Assembly: GCA_022414725.1 (NCBI GenBank)
Contig: CM039462.1
Coordinates: forward strand, 81,565,390-81,629,389
DNA: 64,000 nucleotides
Reading direction: 5' to 3'
Source of the DNA: Microglena sp. YARC
Taxonomy: Eukaryota; Chlorophyta; Chlorophyceae; Chlamydomonadales; Chlamydomonadaceae
Under the pieces are notes generated by a model that was not told where the DNA came from, did no database searches, and was given only the letters and a program-made list of their open reading frames with translations. Positions 60,277-64,000 of this stretch are shown one piece after another. Position 1 is the stretch's first letter; each line of letters starts with the position of its first letter. A program made the translations under genes and the position numbers.

Positions 60277-60783
60277 CATGATTGATATTACTGACTTACT
60301 GACTTACTTACTGACTTACTTACTGACTGACTTACTTACTGACTTACTGACTTACTGACTTACCTGACTTACTGACTTACTGACTTACTTACTGACTTAC
60401 TTACTGACTGACTGACTGACTGACTTACTTACTGACTTACTGACTTACTGACTTACTTACTGACTTACTGACTTACTGACTTACTGACTGACTTACTTAC
60501 TGACTTACTGACTTACTTACTGACTGACTGACTTACTGACTGACTTACTGACTGACTGCATGATTGATATTACTGACTGACTGACTGCATGATTGACACA
60601 CATTATTCACGTTGTGCGCAGGTGCGGTGGAAATCCTACACTGAAGAGCACGACACCTGGGAGCCGGTCGACGATCTGCTGGACCTGCAAGTTTTTGCTG
60701 ACTTCATTCGCAGCGACACCTGGGTGGCGTTCGTGAAGGAGAATGCGGATGCGGTCAAGGGGTGGGAGAGGATCCGTCAGTAA
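58995..60783 (+). CDS. Chromodomain protein with SUMO-interacting motif, multi-exon
   Basis: Inferred exons: 58979-59015 (ATG 58995), 59294-59782, one ending at 60170, and 60622-60783. Joining the first two gives MNVIVIDLTNLSSSSDDED: VIDLT plus Ser/Asp is a textbook SUMO-interacting motif. A low-complexity Pro/Ser/Thr stretch (HPLSTGATPLSTGATP) follows. Exon 3 ends YSVHSIVDVK...YLFIPMFQ at GTAAGT; exon 4 opens VRWKSYTEEHDTWEPVDDLL. Together these make a chromodomain (Y.V..I.D.....Y....VRW..Y....DTWEP..DL). The acceptor of exon 3 is unresolved. Presumed role: reading methylated histone tails in SUMO-linked chromatin. Confidence 0.65.
59028..59235. repeat. 30-bp minisatellite inside an intron
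   Basis: About seven copies of TGCGCGCGTGTTTTCCCAGC + TACTGACGAC, lying in the first intron of the chromodomain gene. Confidence 0.85.
60171..60621 (+). repeat. Intron filled with ACTG/ACTT microsatellite
   Basis: GTAAGT donor at 60171 and GTGCGCAG acceptor ending 60621. Almost the entire intron is (ACTGACTT)-type repeat with interspersed CATGATTGATATT. It divides the chromodomain between MFQ and VRW. Confidence 0.85.
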
Positions 60784-60866
60784 TGTTTTGCTACACAACC
60801 TGTGTCCGCACTAGCACATGTGCGGAGGTTGGGAACGCATTAATGACCCTTACCCTGGAAATCTAA

Positions 60867-61200
60867 AACTATGTTCCGCCGACTGTAGTGGTGGTTATTT
60901 GTTTTGGTGGAGTTGGACACATGCCTGTCGAGCCTCACACCTGAGATAGTGGTGGTGATTTTTGACACATGAAAAAGGAAGAAGCAAAGAAAAGAAAATA
61001 CCCCACATGGAACGCATTAATGACCCTTTTTGGTGGAGTTGGACACATGCCTGTCGAGCCTCACATGGAACGCATTAATGACCCCCACATGAAAAAGGAA
61101 GCAAAGAAAAGAAAATACCCCACATGAAAAAGGAAGCAAAGAAAAGAAAATACCCCACATGAAAAAGGAAGCAAAGAAAAGAAAATACCCCACCCCGCCC
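60867..61200. repeat. Mariner end relic and short tandem repeats
   Basis: GTTCCGCCGACTGTAG (60871-60886), two copies of TTGGACACATGCCTGTCGAG, then four copies of a 35-bp unit CCCACATGAAAAAGGAAGCA. No gene. Confidence 0.75.
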
Positions 61201-61224
61201 CCCGCCCCCCCACACATACACACA

Positions 61225-61760
61225 CACATGAAACAGTTTGATACAGTTTGATACAGTTTGGTACAGTTTGATACAGTTTGGTACAGTTTGATACAGTTTG
61301 ATACAGTTTGGTACAGTTTGATACAGTTTGGTACAGTTTGATACAGTTTGATACAGTTACAGTTATAGTTTGGTACAGTTATAGTTTGGTACAGTTACAG
61401 TTTGATACAATTTGGGTCACACCCCCTTTGATACAGTTCTGATACAGTTTTGATACAGTCTGATACAGTTTTACATTTTCTGTTTTACATTTTCTGATTC
61501 ATTTTATATATATATGTTTCTGATACAGTTTATATGTATATGTTTTCAGTTTTACATTTTCTGATACAGTTTTACATTTTCTGATTCAGTTTTACATTTT
61601 CTGATACAGTTTTGATACAGTCTGATACAGTTTGATACAGTTTGATCACACACCCTGATTCACTTGGTCTGATCACACACCCTTTGATACAGTTTGATAC
61701 AGTTTGGGTCACACCCCCTTTGATACAGTTCTAAAACAGTTTGGGTCACGGAGTTGCCTA
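61225..61760. repeat. GATACAGTTT minisatellite
   Basis: Dozens of TTGATACAG and TTGGTACAG units with derivatives (TTTTACATTTTCTGATACAG). No coding content. Confidence 0.9.
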
Positions 61761-61781
61761 GAAACTACAGTGTAGTATATA

Positions 61782-61945
61782 ATGGGCGTTCCTGCCACAC
61801 GGCCGATTTTTTTAAATTTCTAATCAGGATTTAGAGACTCCTTAAAGCCTCTCTAGCTTGAGACATCAGCACCAAGGAATCACAAATCCGCTCCATACCA
61901 TGTTTCGCAACCAGTCAAAATCGGCCGGGAGGCAGGAACGCCCAT
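61782..61945 (+). mobile_element. MITE-A, full length
   Basis: 164 bp, flanked TATA / TATA; almost identical to the copies at 15815 and 24999 in the viral-type part of the window. Confidence 0.9.
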
Positions 61946-61976
61946 TATATCTAGGCTTTTCTAATGAGATTTTTAC

Positions 61977-62345
61977 CGTCTTGTTATTGCTTCAGTTTCA
62001 AAATCTGTATTAGTACTGTACTTCAGTTTCAAAATCTGTATTAGTACTGTTATTCAGTTTCAAAATCTGTATTACCGTCTTGTTATTGCTTCAGTTTCAA
62101 AATCTTTATTACCGTCTTGTTATTGCTTCAGTTTCAAAATCTTTATTACCGTCTTGTTATTGCTTCAGTTTCAAAATCTGTATTACCGTCTTGTTATTGC
62201 TTCAGTTTCAAAATCTGTATTAGTACTGTACTTCAGTTTCAAAATCTGTATTACCGTCTTGTTATTGCTTCAGTTTCAAAATCTGTATTACCGTCTTGTT
62301 ATTGCTTCAGTTTCAAAATCTGTATTAGTATTTAAAATCTGTATT
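61977..62345. repeat. 37-bp minisatellite
   Basis: Unit TTACCGTCTTGTTATTGCTT + CAGTTTCAAAATCTGTA, about nine copies with shortened variants. Spacing is not CRISPR-like: there are no unique spacers. Confidence 0.9.
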
Positions 62346-62479
62346 ATTCTCCGTTGTAAAAGTTGAATACTCAATCGTTTCTCAACATGTCCGTGTACTG
62401 TCGTTTGAGAACCCCGCACTCTCTCACAAACGCTGCCAATTTGTCCTCTGTGTACAAGTGTGGATATATGAATCCGGGC

Positions 62480-62800
62480 CTACAGTCGGCAGAACAGTAA
62501 ATGAAACATCCCAATAAACGGTATAAGGCATTGCACATCAACAAAGAAAGTGTTCTTTTGGGCCATTCTTAGTAAATATCTTGACAGAAGACGCGTCCAC
62601 CGCGATTCACATCCATACACACGACGCAAACTGCGGAGCCCCTTACACCCCCCCCCAGCGGGAGTGGGGCCAACAGTTCACACGCATGAGACTGGATTCA
62701 TTGATCATTGTACCGAATGCATGGATAATGCAAACGCACACGCACGTGAAGAAGAGTGATAGATAGATTTACAACACAGGATCACGAACGTTTCGTGTAC
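62480..62800. other. Mariner-type end and gene-free sequence
   Basis: CTACAGTCGGCAGAACAGTA at 62480, followed by ATCCCAATAAACGGTATAAG as in the 22.7-kb MITE. The rest has only short frames; I see no gene. Confidence 0.5.
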
Positions 62801-62802
62801 AG

Positions 62803-63003
62803 TCAACGGAATACTAAAATGAAACCGATTCGTGTACGGCACACCTTACGGTGTAGAAACCCACGGGGCAGTGGAACACCAATACGATTTTGAATCAACA
62901 AATTGCAGGATGTTAACGAGAATATCGTGGTTCTTTTTTAGATAACGATTTTGAATCAACAAATTGCAGGATGTTAACGAGAATATCGTGGTTTTTTTTT
63001 AGA
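62803..63003. mobile_element. Transposon-end module with duplicated F-box-like fragment
   Basis: ACAGTCAACGGAATACTAAA, then CGGCACACCTTACGGTGTAG. Then a 60-bp piece occurs twice in tandem (ACGATTTTGAATCAACAAAT...); its minus strand encodes HDILVNILQFVDSK. It matches 10264-10430. Confidence 0.6.
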
Positions 63004-63004
63004 T

Positions 63005-63143
63005 CTTCGCACACTGCGGACCCCTCAATATTCGAGAGACCGAGCAGCCCCCTAAAATAGAGCTTGGGGTCCCGATCGGGTTGGAAGGACGCAGGGGTCC
63101 ATGTCCGGTCTCTCGAATATTGAGGGGTCCGCAGTGTGCGAAG
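63005..63143. repeat. 38-bp perfect inverted repeat with 63-bp loop
   Basis: The left arm 63005-63042 (CTTCGCACACTGCGGACCCC...) is the exact reverse complement of 63106-63143. It ends 61 bases before the ATG of the F-box/ankyrin gene. It could be a MITE, a strong hairpin in the leader, or a terminator of opposite transcription. Confidence 0.9.
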
Positions 63144-63204
63144 GGTTTCTTCTAGGATCGCAGCCTCTATTCTCAGCTTCTTTCTGCTTCTCTCAGATTT
63201 TTCG

Positions 63205-64000
63205 ATGCCTCTCCCTACTATTCCTCCAGAGCTAATATCGCGCATTCTCTTCGAGTCAATTGGTATTCATCAATGTTTGGAACTGTCTACTCTCGCCCCA
63301 GCCTGGTCGGACTACGCATCAGCCAACTTTCCTCACATCCTGTTGCGCAGATTCACTATCACGAACGCATTCGAACGTGCTATGGCCTACGATCGCATTG
63401 ATGTGGCTTTGCAGCTGTTGGATCTGACCGTACCAGGCTCTTTTAACTACGATGCTCTGCTGACACAGTCTGTAATCGGTGGACATACCGACCTGGTCAG
63501 GGCTATTGTTCAGACCCCTAGGTTTGCTGCAGTGACCATACCTAATAGTGGTTATAGTGAACTGCTAATAGAAGCAGCAGAGAATGGCCATACCGAGATT
63601 GTAAGGCTTCTTTTGGAAGCTCCAGTCAACCCTGCACATGCAAACTGCCAAGGTGGGCGTGCTCTTGTGCCAGCAGCTGCTGGTGGTCACACCGAGATTG
63701 TAAGGCTTCTTTTGGAATCACCCCAGCATGCTGCGCGTGCAGACTGCCAGAGGGGGCTTGCTCTTGTGGAAGCAGCTGAGGGTGGTCACATGGAGGTGGC
63801 CAGGCTACTCCTGTCTGCTCCTATCCACCCTGCGCGAGCAGATTGTCTTGATGGACTTGCTCTTGAGGCAGCAGCTAGGGGTGGTCACATTGAGGTGGCC
63901 AAGCTTCTCATTGGATATCCAGAGCATGCTGCGCGAGCTGACTGCAAGAGGGGGCGTGTTCTTGTGGAAGCAGCTGAGGGTGGACACATCGAGACAGTGA
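63205..64000 (+). CDS. F-box/ankyrin-repeat protein, second type, 3' end outside window
   Basis: ATG 63205 opens a frame that stays open to the window edge (265 codons). The N-terminus is F-box-like: MPLPTIPPELISRILFESIG followed by LELSTLAPAWSDYASANFPH. Ankyrin units then begin: IDVALQLLDL, HTDLVRAIVQTPRFAAV, HTEIVRLLLEAPVNPAHA, HTEIVRLLLESPQHAARADC, HMEVARLLLSAPIHPARADC, HIEVAKLLIGYPEHAARADC. The unit is about 35-36 residues with GGHTEIVRLLLE cores and is clearly different from the HADVCKLLMDP family. No frameshift is seen. Presumed SCF adaptor. Confidence 0.8.
   Translation, partial: MPLPTIPPELISRILFESIGIHQCLELSTLAPAWSDYASANFPHILLRRFTITNAFERAMAYDRIDVALQLLDLTVPGSFNYDALLTQSVIGGHTDLVRAIVQTPRFAAVTIPNSGYSELLIEAAENGHTEIVRLLLEAPVNPAHANCQGGRALVPAAAGGHTEIVRLLLESPQHAARADCQRGLALVEAAEGGHMEVARLLLSAPIHPARADCLDGLALEAAARGGHIEVAKLLIGYPEHAARADCKRGRVLVEAAEGGHIETV

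Noticed and set aside
61977..62345. CRISPR-like appearance of regular repeats
   Set aside because: Units are contiguous 37-bp minisatellite copies with no unique spacers and no cas genes; context is eukaryotic.

Overview
The window reads as a eukaryotic (protist-like) nuclear scaffold in which a long tract of Nucleocytoviricota-type (giant virus) genes is interleaved with mobile DNA; a 1000-N assembly gap lies at 47864-48863. Viral-type evidence: an RNA polymerase gene with Rpb3-like and Rpb11-like halves fused (27676-26510), a remnant of a D5-like primase/helicase (6127-5779), eight F-box/ankyrin genes with a 37-residue repeat plus a ninth of another type, a Trp-rich NPNITWDI-repeat protein, a T5orf172/MUG113-like gene, a small polytopic membrane protein and a GT61 glycosyltransferase fused to a Cys-rich and membrane region. 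Eukaryotic evidence, strongest right of the gap: a JmjC-type gene with three inferred spliceosomal introns (58032-55740) and a chromodomain/SUMO-interacting-motif gene whose chromodomain is split by a microsatellite intron (58995-60783). The same 164-bp MITE sits in both parts, so the simplest reading is an endogenous giant-virus region inside a host genome; the gap means the physical link should be verified.

Layout. 0-7.4 kb: duplicated coiled-coil/zinc-finger genes, a GC-rich F-box/ankyrin gene, a small membrane protein and a rearranged block with the D5 remnant. 7.5-9.7 kb: first minus-strand F-box/ankyrin cassette. 10-15 kb: GT61 fusion gene, a structured GC-rich patch, a small-virus capsid-like remnant and an acidic-repeat protein. 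15.3-21.3 kb: T5orf172 gene split by a MITE, a Zn-ribbon/C2H2 gene, a gene with an in-frame TAG, a frameshifted paralogue of the first gene, and a Tc1/mariner transposase remnant. 21.3-22.8 kb: second cassette. 23-28 kb: membrane protein, Trp-repeat protein, CAP-domain secreted protein, RNA polymerase subunit, MITEs. 28.2-39.6 kb: five consecutive F-box/ankyrin cassettes. 39.7-43.2 kb: transposase fragment, glycine-rich/FN3-like protein, Fanzor-like remnant. 43.2-47.8 kb: poorly preserved sequence. 48.9-53.4 kb: two F-box/LRR genes broken by very many indels. 53.6-64 kb: tandem repeats, a HicB-like gene, the two intron-bearing chromatin genes, minisatellites, and a further F-box/ankyrin gene that runs off the end.

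How the genes fit together: F-box proteins with ankyrin or LRR arms are the commonest class. By family knowledge they would act as exchangeable substrate adaptors for SCF ubiquitin ligases, and their tandem cassettes show signs of recent unequal exchange. Single-base frameshifts, some at homopolymers, recur through the viral-type genes; whether these are decay of an endogenous copy or uncorrected long-read errors cannot be settled from sequence alone. Several coding regions are interrupted only by an in-frame TAG.
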